A DNA stretch of 40,177 bases from Botryococcus braunii (taxonomy: Eukaryota; Chlorophyta; Trebouxiophyceae), in assembly GCA_002005505.1 (NCBI GenBank), contig KV908743.1, positions 1 through 40,177 of the forward strand. Direction: 5' to 3'. Below, in pieces: positions 9,280 through 18,840 of the stretch; position 1 is the first letter of the stretch, and the number at the start of each line of letters is the position of its first letter. The position numbers and the translations under genes are program-made. The notes under the pieces are model-generated. The model was not told where the DNA came from and did no database searches. It saw nothing but the letters and a program-made list of their open reading frames with translations.

Positions 9280-9970
9280 TGAAATATTCTGGGCTTGGCG
9301 TATCCTGCATGGTGGCGGCACGGAGGGTGTTAGACGATGTCCTCCTACTTGTGCGTTGTTAAGTAGGCATGGACATATACAAGTCAAGGACTGGTTAGCA
9401 ACTGATTGATAGACACCCGGAGTGCCACTATAGTTCCAACCAAGTGTTACAATATCTCTCATCTCTCCTAACAAGGTGACGCAGTTCAAACACGCCTAAC
9501 CTGCTCTCACCCAGGTCGTGTTCATTACTTTGTCCGATGAGCTAAACTCAACTCTATATGTCTAACATGTTCTAACAATGTTCATCTGAGTGCTAAATCC
9601 AGGAATACAATAAGGATTAAGTCACCTGCATGGTGGCGGCACGGAGGGTGTTAGACGATGTCCTCCTACTTGTGCGTTGTTAAGTAGGCATGGACATATA
9701 CAAGTCAAGGACTGGTTAGCAACTGATTGATAGACACCCGGAGTGCCACTATAGTTCCAACCAAGTGCCTTCCCTATCCGTGCTTGCCCCATATGCCTCC
9801 TTTCTACAAACGTGTCTGTAACTTGCGTTATGATAGTCTTCGTTCAAATGCATGTATTGCCTGGCAGAACTCAGGGTTCTGCCTCTCTTTCCTAATTGGT
9901 ATTGTCTTCATACGGAGACTTGCCATTATTACTCCTCTGAGGGAAAGGCATAAAATTAATTAACACAACA
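9280..9970 (-). repeat. C1 5' LTR (691 bp)
   Basis: Partner of 2831-3521, with no difference seen. It carries the promoter of the element in principle, but I cannot place a TATA box with confidence. It contains the 143-bp direct repeats at 9304-9446 and 9625-9767. Confidence 0.95.
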
Positions 9971-9975
9971 CAATA
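9971..9975. repeat. C1 target-site duplication, right copy
   Basis: CAATA, matching 2826-2830. With one copy removed, the G1 integrase frame is continuous. Confidence 0.93.
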
Positions 9976-10620
9976 ACTCTCTCCAGGCTTCCACACTGCA
10001 GACACCCTTCTTCCTGAATCACGGGCGCCATCCCCTTACTCCCTTGTCTTCTGCTGTTCCTTCACGTTCTGCAAATCCTGCTGTGTCTGAGTGGGTTGAG
10101 GGGCTGCAGACTGCCTTGAAAAGTGCCAAGTCTAATCTTGCCTTTGCACAGCAACGGCAGAAGTCTTATGCAGATAGAAAGAGACGAGACCACCCTTTCA
10201 AGGTGGGGGACCAGGTGTTGCTGGCTGCAAGGAAGAACCAGCTTTCACCTGGGCTCTCCTCAAAACTATCAGCTAAGTATTTTGGGCCCTTTACTATTGC
10301 TGCAGCAGTTGGTACTCGTGCTTTTAGACTTATCTTGCCTGAGACTGTGAACATTCATCCTGTGTTTCATGTTTCCCAGCTGAAACCTTATGTGTCTTCA
10401 TCTGTACCAGTGACTGTTACTTCACCACCTCCTTTGTATGCAGATAAGCGTGGCGGCGTTTATGAAGTTGAGGCCATCATTGCTAAAAAGAGAGTTGGAA
10501 AGTCTTGGCGGTACTTGGTCAAATGGATGGGCTATGATGAGACTGAGAATACTTGGGAGCCCCTTGCCCATGTTCGCCACTTGGCAGACGACGTGGCAGC
10601 TGCCCCAGTCCTTTCTTAAG
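9976..10620 (+). pseudogene. G1 integrase C-terminus with chromodomain (3' fragment)
   Basis: Continuation of the integrase broken by C1. In order it shows the end of the catalytic domain (LNHGRHPLTPL), a basic QQRQKSYADRKRR helix, a GPF-type module (KYFGPFTIAA, IHPVFHVSQLKPY), and a C-terminal chromodomain with YEVEAI, YLVKWMGY and NTWEP. These supply the aromatic residues expected of a methyl-lysine cage. In chromoviruses such domains steer integration to chromatin carrying H3K9 methylation; that role here is inference from the family. The frame ends with TAA at 10618. This copy cannot be made as one protein while C1 is present. Confidence 0.9.
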
Positions 10621-11375
10621 TCCCACTTGCGGGCATCCCTTGTTGAGCCACTTGCGGCCTTGAGACTTTTCCAGCCATTTGCGGCTGATGACCCTTGGAC
10701 TTCGCCAGCCAGCTTGGATCTGAGAGGGAGGGAGGGTGGAAGGGTCTGGGAGGGAGAGGGATCATGAATTGGGACTTGGCATGCATGTCTCTTGTTCATA
10801 TGCTTTGCATGGGTTATGTTTCCTTGACCCACGGCTCCATTTTGTGATGCACTTGCTGTGGCAGTGTAGCTGCAAATTGTAGTTCCGTGTCTGCATGACT
10901 TGCTTTAGTATCTTACCCATGAGATACACTATGTGGTAGTTAGCTGTGTATGGCTTGCTGCTCTAGACAATATGCCTTATGCCTTTGCTGGAAAGCCACC
11001 TCAAGTGAAGGTTACACTGCAGTGCAGGGTAACTGGACCTAAGGTTTGGACAAGTGCTAGTCTAATGACTCAACCTAATTGTTTCATCACTGGTGTGAGT
11101 GCTGTCTAGAGAGTTCGTCCCCTAAGTTCGAGGATCCGCCTTGCAGACGATAGTCCTTAGAATGTTAAGGTATTCGGGCATTGAGCAGATGAGTCCCTCG
11201 TCTGTGTCGTGCTAACTTGCTTTGTGGACTTCATCTTCTGACTTGCTGGTTTGGTAACTATAGGAGGTGTGATTATCTATAGTTACAGTAAGCAGGGTTC
11301 GTGATACCCCTGTCTTACGTTTGTGGCTCCATTGCCATAAACACCATCTCATAGCTTATGCCAAGGGGGAGGGCA
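10621..11375 (+). other. G1 3' untranslated region with G-rich tract and polypurine tract
   Basis: About 750 bp without a gene. Three CA(C/T)TTGCGG motifs lie at about 10624, 10650 and 10673. A tract of seven GGG runs at about 10722-10760 could form a G-quadruplex. The polypurine tract (CCAAGGGGGAGGGCA, 11361-11375) directly precedes the TGTAG of the 3' LTR. Confidence 0.7.
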
Positions 11376-11630
11376 TGTAGCATTTCCTAGGGTATAATGC
11401 TCTAGTATGGTCCTTGGCATTGCTCATTGACTTGCCATGTGATCTGGGTTCGCAGTACAACCTCGCTTAGGTAGTTCGCTCGGTTGCCCGACTACGCGTC
11501 TGAGGCAGTACAGTATAATTCAACCCACCCTGGGTTTAAGAGTGGGCTTGCGAATCAATCATGTAACACTCTTTCCAAGCACACCACAAATTGTCTGATT
11601 CCTAAACCTCTTCCGCTAAGCTATACTACA
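11376..11630 (+). repeat. G1 3' LTR (255 bp)
   Basis: It begins TGTAG after the polypurine tract and ends CTACA, a 5-bp terminal inverted repeat. The last 196 bp match the truncated 5' LTR. The next base starts G2 protease codons. Confidence 0.92.
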
Positions 11631-11860
11631 TATGACGTACTTCTTGGAACAGATTGGCTTACTCAGGCACACGCCGAGATAAGTTTCGCAAAGCAAGAAA
11701 TGTCCTTTCGTATAGAACCACAAATTATGGGGAGAGTTCCCATCACTGTCATGCCTGCCAGTAAGAGCAGCAACCGATATCGCGTCGCCAGAGTTCCGGG
11801 AATAGGTTTCGATGGTCCCGCGGGCCGCGGGTCAACTTGCCGACCTAAGGGTACCGGGGG
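11631..11860 (+). pseudogene. G2 aspartic protease, C-terminal fragment
   Basis: The frame opens with YDVLLGTDWLTQ directly after the G1 LTR. This is the second conserved protease motif of Ty3 elements (usually ILGxDWL), placing the insertion inside the protease. The catalytic D[ST]G part lies left of G1 and is not seen. The frame continues for about 70 residues into Pro/Gly/Arg-rich sequence before a frameshift; a TGA closes it at 11948. The apparent longer frame from 11484 only reads through the LTR. Confidence 0.8.
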
Positions 11861-11869
11861 TACCCGGCC

Positions 11870-12054
11870 TACCAAACGAAATTTTAAACATTCAGAACGA
11901 TCTGTCAGAAGAATCCCAGGAAGAAATAGGCCCTTATTCCGGGAGTGAAGAAGAAATTCCTAGTACTGAACCCTCCGATGAGGAGGAAGAGAATTCGGAG
12001 GAGCATGAGGCTTCCTCTTCCGAAAGTGAGATTGGATTTACAATGAGACAGTAA
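11870..12054 (+). pseudogene. G2 acidic linker between protease and methyltransferase
   Basis: About 60 codons in a second frame, dense in Glu, Ser and Asp (EESQEEIGPYSGSEEEIPS and similar). It is probably a flexible acidic segment of the polyprotein. It ends at TAA 12052-12054; the next domain is in another frame, so an indel separates them. No domain is recognised. Confidence 0.6.
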
Positions 12055-12056
12055 GC

Positions 12057-12545
12057 AACGAGGGTCGAGAGCTTGCGTTAGCAGCCCATCCCTACATGAC
12101 TGAAGATTGGATGATAAAAACTAATATTTTTAGCGAAATTGAAACACAGTGGGGTCCTTTTGACCTCGACGCATGTTGTGATCTCCAAGGTCACAACTCT
12201 CAGTTACCTCTGTACTGGTCTGCTGAGGACGATTGTTTACAGCAGAGCTGGACCCATTTGGGTATATATTGCAACCCACCTTTTTCTTTAATTGACAGAT
12301 TTATGAATCACTGTCTCGCGTGTTTCACCAGTAGTCCCTTTACAACTAGTGCAGTGCTTGTGCTACCATGGTGGCCATCTGCCCTTGGTGTCCTACAGTA
12401 ATGGAGCAATTTGAGATCATCAAACAATACCCTCCTGGTGTGCAGCTTTTCACAGCCCCGGGAGAGGACCCTCTAGGTCCGCGACGACATTATGGCCCTA
12501 CCAGATGGCCTGTCATAATTGTTCGTGTCCCCACTGCACTTAGGA
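12057..12545 (+). pseudogene. G2 phage-type DNA N6-adenine methyltransferase (Dam-like) domain
   Basis: Domains of this family transfer a methyl group from S-adenosylmethionine to adenine N6 in DNA. The first part shows the hallmarks of the bacteriophage Dam family in order: FDLDACCD (AdoMet-binding side), YWSAEDDCLQQSW, and the catalytic motif CNPPFS, followed by a strand AVLVLPWW. A frameshift at about 12376-12400 moves the rest to another frame, where GVQLFTAPGEDPLG and a final RWPVIIVRV strand fit the end of the fold. It lies between protease and reverse transcriptase, an unusual place. This copy is broken; activity of an intact relative is inference. The assignment is from motif pattern only. 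The order of blocks and the NPPF spacing make chance unlikely. Confidence 0.78.
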
Positions 12546-12614
12546 AGGAAGATCCTGTTATGAAGAAGTTGAGAGAGATAAAAATTACTGAAAAGATGAA
12601 ACAGAACCGATTCC

Positions 12615-13470
12615 ATGTTAAAAATCACCACCGGGATGCGAAAATTGGGTCCTAAGAGAGTTGAAGAGATTGAGAGATTGGTACAGGAGTATAAGGATGT
12701 ATTTACTCCAGGTATAGTACAAGAAATAACCACCTTAATGCACCACCGCATAGACACTGGGGATGCGGTCCCCATTAAAGCACGCCCTTATCGCTTGTCC
12801 CGTTCGGAGGATCAGGTGATCAAGGAAGAAGTTCACAAAATGCTAGAGGCTGGAGTGATAGTGCCTTTCAGCTCTCCTTGGTCTAGTTCGCCTGTGTTAT
12901 TAGGCAAGCCGGATGGCTCTGTCCGGTTTTGTATTGACTACCGTCCATTAAATGCGGTTACCAGACGTGACAACTACCCCGTGCTTAGGATAGACGAGAC
13001 CCTAGGTTCCTTAGGACAGGGGGTGGAATACTTGAGTAAGATTGATTGCAAGTCAGCCTTTTGGTTGAAACCAGTAGCACCAGAGGACCGTCCAAAGACC
13101 GCTTTTACTACCAAAGAAGGTTTGTTCGAGTTTGTATCAATGCCGTTCGGCTTGCGTAACGCCCCGGCTACGCTTCAGAGATTTGTTAACACTCTGTTGC
13201 AAGACTTAATAGGCAAGTGTTGTGTCATTTATCTAGATGACTCTTTGATATACAGCCGCACATTTGAGGACCACCTCACTCATCTGACATTAGTTCTTGA
13301 ACGCTTCCGTGCGGTGGGCTTTAGAGCCAACCCAGCCAAGTGTGTGTTATGTTGCAGTGAAGTGTTGTACTTAGGATACATTATTACGCCTCAAGGCATA
13401 AAGCCCAACCCTTCCAAGGTCGAGGCAGTTCTCAACGAGCACCGCCGACGAACGTTACCGAAGTCAGGTC
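12615..13470 (+). pseudogene. G2 reverse transcriptase
   Basis: Ty3-type reverse transcriptase copying RNA to cDNA. Visible motifs in order: a lead-in VEEIERLVQEYKDVF, ARPYRLS, GVIVPFSSPWSSSPVLLG with KPDGSVRFCIDYRPLN, SKIDCKSAF (first catalytic Asp), PKTAFTT, FVSMPFGLRNAPATLQ, and CVIYLDDSLIYS with the paired Asp. It then runs to LYLGYIITPQGIKPNP. The finger region normally reading GYHQI is altered (FWLKPV). The true frame shifts at about 13455, where FLGLANYYRRFL continues in the next frame. An indel near 12650 separates it from the methyltransferase frame. Confidence 0.93.
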
Positions 13471-13474
13471 CTTT

Positions 13475-14152
13475 TTGGGACTTGCAAACTATTACAGGAG
13501 ATTTTTGTACAACATGGCCGCCATATCTGCCCCTTTGACACAGCTCACGAAAAAGGGGGTTGTTTTTAACTGGACCACTGACTGCCAAGCCGCTTTCGAA
13601 GCCATCAAGGCTATGCTAGTGGATGCGCCGCTTCTACGATACCCCGACTTCAGCACGAAATTCACCCCATATACTGATTGGCAGCCCGGAGCCGCCGCCG
13701 CTATTCTGGGCCAGGAGCTCGAGGATGGTGACCATGTGATCGCATACGCCAGCAAAACTTTACAAGGAGCAGAGCTCAACTACTCTCCAACGGATGGGGA
13801 GCTGCTTGCCGTAGTGTGGGCCGTGAAGCTATTCCGCCCCTACCTTTAATGAGTTCAATTTACTATAGTAACAGACCACAAAGGTTTAAAGTGGTTACTC
13901 ACCACACGCAATTTGTCCGGCAAGCTAGCACGATACGCCATCAAACTACAAGAATATGACTTTGACATCCGGCACCGCTCGGGGACCTTGCATGGGAATG
14001 TGGACTGCCTTTCTCGCCTACGCCTGTTGCCGCCCCCCGGAGAAGACTACAGTGAAGAGCCGCCCCCGACGCCGCTAGAAGAAGAAAATATTGAGGAGAA
14101 CCACATGCACTGCTACTACACCATGACGATGAAGAAGTACTTGACTACCTAG
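13475..14152 (+). pseudogene. G2 RNase H
   Basis: RNase H removes the RNA template. After the connection segment (GLANYYRRFLYNMAAISAPL, then FNWTTDCQAAFEAIK), the domain shows YTDWQPGAAAA, the TDGELLAVVWAV motif with catalytic Glu, and VTDHKGLKW with catalytic Asp, ending at DFDIRHRSGTLHGNVDCLSR. Two consecutive stops (TAA TGA, 13847-13852) break the frame in the middle, and a TAG closes it at 14150. The usual TDAS motif reads TDWQ. Confidence 0.9.
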
Positions 14153-14518
14153 CCGCTGACAAACGACACCGCCCTGGGACAAGCCGCAAGGATGTTAAGT
14201 GAATAGCACGTGCGCACGCCGGGCCCAGAACTACTACTTGCCGCCGAAGAAATCCCTATTGAATGGAGGACCCGCAATTGGCCACTTATAAGAAAGGCTA
14301 CAAGAGGATGGGGCCCACGAACCGTACCATGGTACTAGGACAGACTTGACATTATTGAGGAGTACTACGACGACAGCACGCTTGTTATCCAAGATTCTAA
14401 AGGAAAGACGTGGAGGGAACCCATCCACACTATCGGAAAGTACCATCACGACCGCCTTTTAAACCCAGCCAGAAAGGTTGCAACCAATTGGCTTGAAGAA
14501 CAAACAAGCAATAGAATC
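14153..14518 (+). pseudogene. G2 region after RNase H, unidentified domain
   Basis: In the same frame as RNase H, coding-like sequence continues for about 120 codons with only two further stops (TAG at 14204 and 14336). Readable segments include ELLLAAEEIPIEWRTRNW and WREPIHTIGKYHHDRLLN. It is rich in charged and aromatic residues, as expected of a real domain. The zinc-binding HHCC of an integrase is not present. I do not recognise a family. The C2 LTR then cuts it off. Confidence 0.45.
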
Positions 14519-14961
14519 TTGTTGAGAATCATACACGACTGAAAAGAAATAACCGATAGTACTTTTTAAATAAAGGAGTTGTGCCTCCCTGTGAAGGACA
14601 AGCTGCACTTGAGATACATGCATGATGTACCTTATGCTCGGATGATCGTACCTTATCTTTATAACCACGAACCAGGAAAACGTTTCACAGGCTTGGGACA
14701 GTGACTGCATGGAGTACAGGCATGAACTTGAACGTAGCCGCCTAGAGCCTTATCTAGTAATTGCTTGATCGGTGCTTGAGTGCAATACAATGATGTAACG
14801 GAACTGGTTGTGAAGGAAGCTGGGCATTTCCAGATGCTAGTCTTGTCCTACAGTTGTGCATGGTACCCAGCAGACAGTCGTACGGACTGCAGCTAGAGTA
14901 ACTTCGTCTACTGACGACCTGTCTGCCGTGTACAGGATACGCCAATGCCCATAATCTTTCA
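14519..14961 (+). repeat. C2 5' LTR (about 443 bp)
   Basis: The right end is fixed by the primer site; it ends ATACGCCAATGCCC..CTTTCA, closely like the end of the C1 LTR. The left end is less sure. TGTTGAG at 14519 is chosen because C1 and C3 LTRs start TGTT; TGAAAAG at 14535 is an alternative. The 143-bp repeat pair of C1 and C3 is not obvious here. Confidence 0.6.
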
Positions 14962-14974
14962 GGTTATGGGCCCA
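14962..14974 (+). promoter_or_regulatory. C2 primer-binding site (internal initiator tRNA-Met)
   Basis: GGTTATGGGCCCA directly after the LTR, the same site as in C1 and C3. Confidence 0.85.
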
Positions 14975-15369
14975 CGCCCTTCCAGCTGAGCCAAGGGCAG
15001 ACATGAGTGCATGTCATCGTCGGATGCATCTGTACTGGGTTTTGCACGGACTCGCATGACGGCAAGAAGAGGAAACGGAGTGAGTCTACACTCATGAGCT
15101 CCACATGCTTAGTCTCCAATGGTGTTGGGGCTCTCCATCGTGAATTTCGCATTTGGGATTACTACTCGTCATCAACTAACTGAAACAGTCGGTCGAGCAG
15201 AGTATTCGGCTGCCCGAATTTTCTTTGGAGTATCTATCTTTTGACATGTTGTAAGATTATCTGACTGACATTAAAGAATTGGAAAGTATTGGAGACTCCT
15301 GGCGTATAGAGGAAGACTATGTTTAGCCTGTGTGTTCAGGCTTAACTGAGTTCAGGGGCAGAGAAGTGT
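14975..15369 (+). other. C2 leader
   Basis: About 395 bp between primer site and gag. No relative of the C1/C3 upstream ORF is visible. A packaging signal would be expected here but none can be pointed to. Confidence 0.5.
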
Positions 15370-17019
15370 ATGTCAGGACCTCTAACCCGAGCTAAAAAGA
15401 AGGCAGCTGACAGTTATTCATGTATCGCAAGTATAATGGCGACACCAGCGGCAGGAAGCACGGCTACCTCAGGCACAGCTCAGTCAGGTCAGCAGACCAG
15501 CGCAGCCACTGCTGGCAGCAGCTATGCATATATAATGAATTCATCCAACCCCGTGATGTCTTCGCAGCTGAAGGCTGACCGTACCAATTTCAGGGCCTGG
15601 CGTGAGGAGCTGGAGTCCTGCGCAATGCAAAAGGGAGCTATGGAGGCACCCACGCCTAGGACTGCAGAGAACGCAGCAGTAAAACATTTCATCCTACAGT
15701 CTGTCCCACCCATGTGGCAGGACGAAGTCAAACAGCGGGGGAGCGCTTTTGACTTCATTCAGTGGATGGCAGATCGTTGCACTGGAGGGTAGGACAGGGA
15801 AATAAATGAGAAGTGGATCAAGGGGCTTGAGCAAGGAATGGTAAAGGGAGAGACCGTGCAAGAATGGTGTCACCGGGTTATCAGTATTGCCGCCTCCCAG
15901 GAAGCTAACAACCATAAACTGGGAGATCGCCAGATCTGCAGGCACATGTACAAGGGGCTTCCTACAGTCTTGCAGAATGACGCCTAGGCGATTACCTCCG
16001 CCAAGTCAGATCCCTACGACATGCTGGAGACGATCCTCACCGCCATTGAGAACTTGGAGTACCAGGATATCCCGTTGGCAGAGTCAGTGCACGTCACAGC
16101 AGCAGCTACATCAGTTGTGGCAGCAGCAGCAGCCGTACCAGCTCAGGGTGGAATCCCTCGGCCTCCTCAGGGCGCTGGAGCTGCACCGGGCGTTGGAGCA
16201 GCACCAGGAGTGGGAGCTGGAGCACCTGCTGATGGTCAAGTCCCCTATGGCCCTTCTGCTCACAACGCTGGAGGCAGGGGGCGATGGCCTGGACGTGGCG
16301 GGAGGCCGAAGAAGGAACTCACGTGTCGCTTCTGCAAAAGGAAGGGACATTTCTTGGACGAGTGTCTGGATCTGAAGAGGCTGCAAGCCCTGCATGGCAC
16401 AATGCAAGCTGCAAGTGCTGGCCCGGCTGCGTGGTGGGGCCCAGGAGCTCCTCAGCAACAAGCCAGCTGGTGGGATGCTGGCCACTCCAGAGGAGGCCCT
16501 CCCGTGTCGACTTCACATGCTGCTGGATCTGTGTCCACAAGCTTCCCATGCCAGAATTTCTTCCCAGGCTGGCATCTCCCACCACCACCTCCTCCAGGTG
16601 CTGGTGAGCCTATGTTCATTTCGTTGAATGTGCTTACCCCTACGTCTCATGGGGCTTGCAGTACCTCGTGGCTGATAGATAGTGGTGCATCGGTGCACCT
16701 TGTATATGATCTGTCGTTACTACACAACCCTGTCATGCATGCCCAACCCCTCCCTCTTCACTTGGCCACGTCTGACGCCAAAGGAGGGATAGTTGTAACT
16801 GGGTCTGTGTGTCTGGTCAATGCCAGATAAGAGGTGTTTTGGCTGCATAATGTGCAATGTGTGCCCACTGCACACACTGATCTGATTTCTGTCACAAGAG
16901 CCATTCGGGATGGAGCGTCATTCCTCACTAACAGTGCAGGTGGGTACACGGCCATAAAAGGCCCAGGAGGCTCGTCTGGTCAGATAGCTAGAGAGCGAGG
17001 ACTATTTTTTTTAGAATGA
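15370..17019 (+). pseudogene. gag: C2 gag and protease
   Basis: One frame from ATG 15370 (MSGPLTRAKKKAADS) runs through gag and protease but is broken by stops at 15790 (TAG), about 15985 (TAG), 16828 (TAA) and 17017 (TGA). Gag core is 15540-16080 with LKADRTNFRAWREEL. An Ala/Pro/Gly-rich spacer follows, then the zinc knuckle CRFCKRKGHFLDEC at about 16327. The protease has WLIDSGASVHLVY at about 16675, with the same layout as C1. The stops are scattered single changes, as in neutral decay. Confidence 0.9.
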
Positions 17020-18796
17020 GTGTGTCCAGTCCAGAGCCAGCATGCTACGCAGTCACAGTCCAGTCCTCATGCTGCCTCGTATCATGCTAGGAAAGGACAC
17101 GTGTGTATAGATAGAGTACTGTGGCATGCAAGGTTGGGTCATCCTGGTGTTAAGAACATGACGAGATTGGACAATGAAGATCTGGTAAATGGGATTCATG
17201 TGTCCCTTGCTCCATGCTCAGAGTTCCCTACCCAGTGTGAGTCATGCATACAAGGCAAGCATGCTCGCCCCCCCTTTCCAGCTTCATCCAGACCTGCAGA
17301 GAGTGTGTTAGATCGAGTGCACGTGGATACTGTGGGGCCCATTTCACCAGCTGGCATCACGGGAGAGCGGTTTTGGGTTACTGTGGTTGATGAAAAATCT
17401 CATCTGATAGCTTCCTTGGCAGTGAAGTCGAAAGAAGTCATTCCCAAGGCCCTCATTGAGCTCTTGAAGTATTGGCAGACATTTCATGAGAAAGTGGTGA
17501 AGTGTGTGAGATAGAGGGACAGAATTTCTGAATCAGCAGTTCAAAGAATTTTGTGCTCAGCAGGGCACTAAAATGGAGACCTCAGCTCCATCCACGCCTC
17601 AGCAAAATGGACTTGCTGAGCGCATGAATCGGACACTTAAGGAGCGCACAAGGACCCTGTTGGTGCACGCTGCAGCAGACCCTTCCCTGTGGAAGGAGGC
17701 ACTGGAGTCCGCCACCCTGCTTTACAACGTGGGCCCCACCACAGGCAGGCCTCTGACCCCTACTGAGATATTCTATGGGGTAACGCCTGATGTTGCTTCC
17801 TTGCGCACATGGGACTGTGTGGCACATGTTCACATTCCCCCAGGTCAGCGGTCCGTATTTGGACCAAAGACTATTCCAGGCATGTTCACTGGGTATTGCC
17901 CACAGTCTAAGGCCTATAGAGTGTACGTAGGCAATGGTGTATGGAAAAAGAGCAGGGACGTTACGTTCCTTGAGCATTTGAGAGGGGGGGAGAGAATGGG
18001 TATGTCTAAGGTGCAACCCGGATCCCCTCAATGGCTCTCAGGAGCGTCCTCGCATGGCAGGGGAGGCAATTCCAATGTCCCTAGCTCACCATCAGCCATT
18101 CCCGTGAATTTTTGGGAAGCAGAGGATGACCCAGTGGAGGAGCGCAAGCCCACTGGATCTCCTGCTACCATTGCCAGCTCTCCAGAGAACCAGAGCAGGC
18201 TGAGGAGTTCAATCGGACCTGTGGCAGGAGCCCCCAGCAGCCAAGATGGTTCCCCTGCCACACCAGGGACCTCACAGCAGTCCTGGTCAGTGCTAAGACA
18301 TCTTCAAAATTTAGCTAGGGGTGGTGCTGAAGCGCAATCGCAACTGGACAAACTGCAGAAGGCGCAGGAGGGGGTCAGGCTCCAGGGGAAGTCTCAACAT
18401 AGACTTCCCCCAGGAACCACTCTCATAAGGGATCAGCGCTATGAACTGCGCCAGGCTAGGAAGGACTCAGGGGTCCCCATGCATGACCCTGGCTCAGGCC
18501 AGGTACTTGTGAGTGAGCCACCCTTGGTAGGTCTCCCTGATTTGCAGAGGCAGGTTGAGACAGGGGAGGCTATGCTTGGAGAAGATGTTAGCGAGGAGAG
18601 TAGTGGGCTAGAAGTGCCAGCAGCAGGGGAAGCAGGTACCCAATTTGAGTTGGGGGCCAACCATGCTTATGGTGTGCAGGCTGACACAATAGGCGCAGCT
18701 CAGGAAAGTCAGAGTAGCGTGCCTAGGTGTGAGTCCAATAGAGAGAGAGAGAGAGTTGCTGCTTCCACTTGCTTTGAGAAAGGTGAGAGAGTGTAA
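17020..18796 (+). pseudogene. C2 integrase and linker
   Basis: The zinc domain (LWHARLGHPG, then CESCIQGK) is at about 17120-17260, followed by HVDTVGP with the first Asp. A TAG at 17512 and a frameshift fall close to the second catalytic Asp, which is lost (the C1 motif CDRGTEF is disrupted). The frame resumes at about 17525 with TEFLNQQFKEF and NGLAERMNR (catalytic Glu). From about 18000 a Ser/Pro/Gly-rich linker leads towards the reverse transcriptase and stops at TAA 18794-18796. Unlike C1, the linker lacks the GTCAWE repeats. Confidence 0.88.
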
Positions 18797-18840
18797 CGGT
18801 GGAGCGCATGAGTCGGGCAGTCCAAGAGAGATAGAGAGAG

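Larger units (their letters stand above)
2831..9970 (-). mobile_element. C1: complete Ty1/copia element (7,140 bp)
   Basis: Two 691-bp LTRs, perfect 5-bp target duplication CAATA, primer site adjacent to the 5' LTR, polypurine tract adjacent to the 3' LTR, a small upstream ORF and one uninterrupted 1800-codon gag-pol frame. No disabling change is visible. The LTRs look identical over their length, which points to a very recent insertion. It sits inside the integrase of G1 in the opposite orientation. It is the only structurally intact element in the window. Confidence 0.97.
1790..11630 (+). mobile_element. G1: deleted Ty3/gypsy chromodomain element, interrupted by C1
   Basis: Order: truncated 5' LTR (1790-1985), primer site (1987-1998), gag N-terminal part, deletion junction at about 2573, integrase, C1 insertion (2831-9970), integrase C-terminus with chromodomain, long 3' UTR, polypurine tract, 3' LTR (11376-11630). 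Protease, reverse transcriptase, RNase H and the integrase zinc-binding domain are absent, so the copy is non-autonomous. Its 3' LTR is followed directly by protease codons of G2, so G1 inserted into the G2 protease; TATGA (11631-11635) is the expected target duplication. Confidence 0.88.
11631..14518 (+). mobile_element. G2: old Ty3/gypsy element with a DNA methyltransferase domain
   Basis: Order: protease fragment, acidic linker, N6-adenine methyltransferase-like domain, reverse transcriptase, RNase H, then an unidentified extension. It is truncated on the left by insertion of G1 and on the right by insertion of C2. LTRs, gag and integrase are not in the window. At least four frameshifts and several stops show that this copy is dead. 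It is the oldest layer of the nest. Confidence 0.85.

Noticed and set aside
11484..11948. Apparent 154-codon ORF joining LTR and protease-like sequence
   Set aside because: The first third is G1 LTR (same frame at 1839 in the other LTR); only the part from 11631 is real G2 protease.
11631..14518. G2 as a DIRS-type element (these can carry a methyltransferase)
   Set aside because: It has an aspartic protease and a Ty3-type RT/RNase H order, and no tyrosine recombinase is seen.
14962..14974. tRNA-Met gene fragment
   Set aside because: Only the anticodon arm is present, on the strand complementary to the tRNA and always next to an LTR; it is a primer site.
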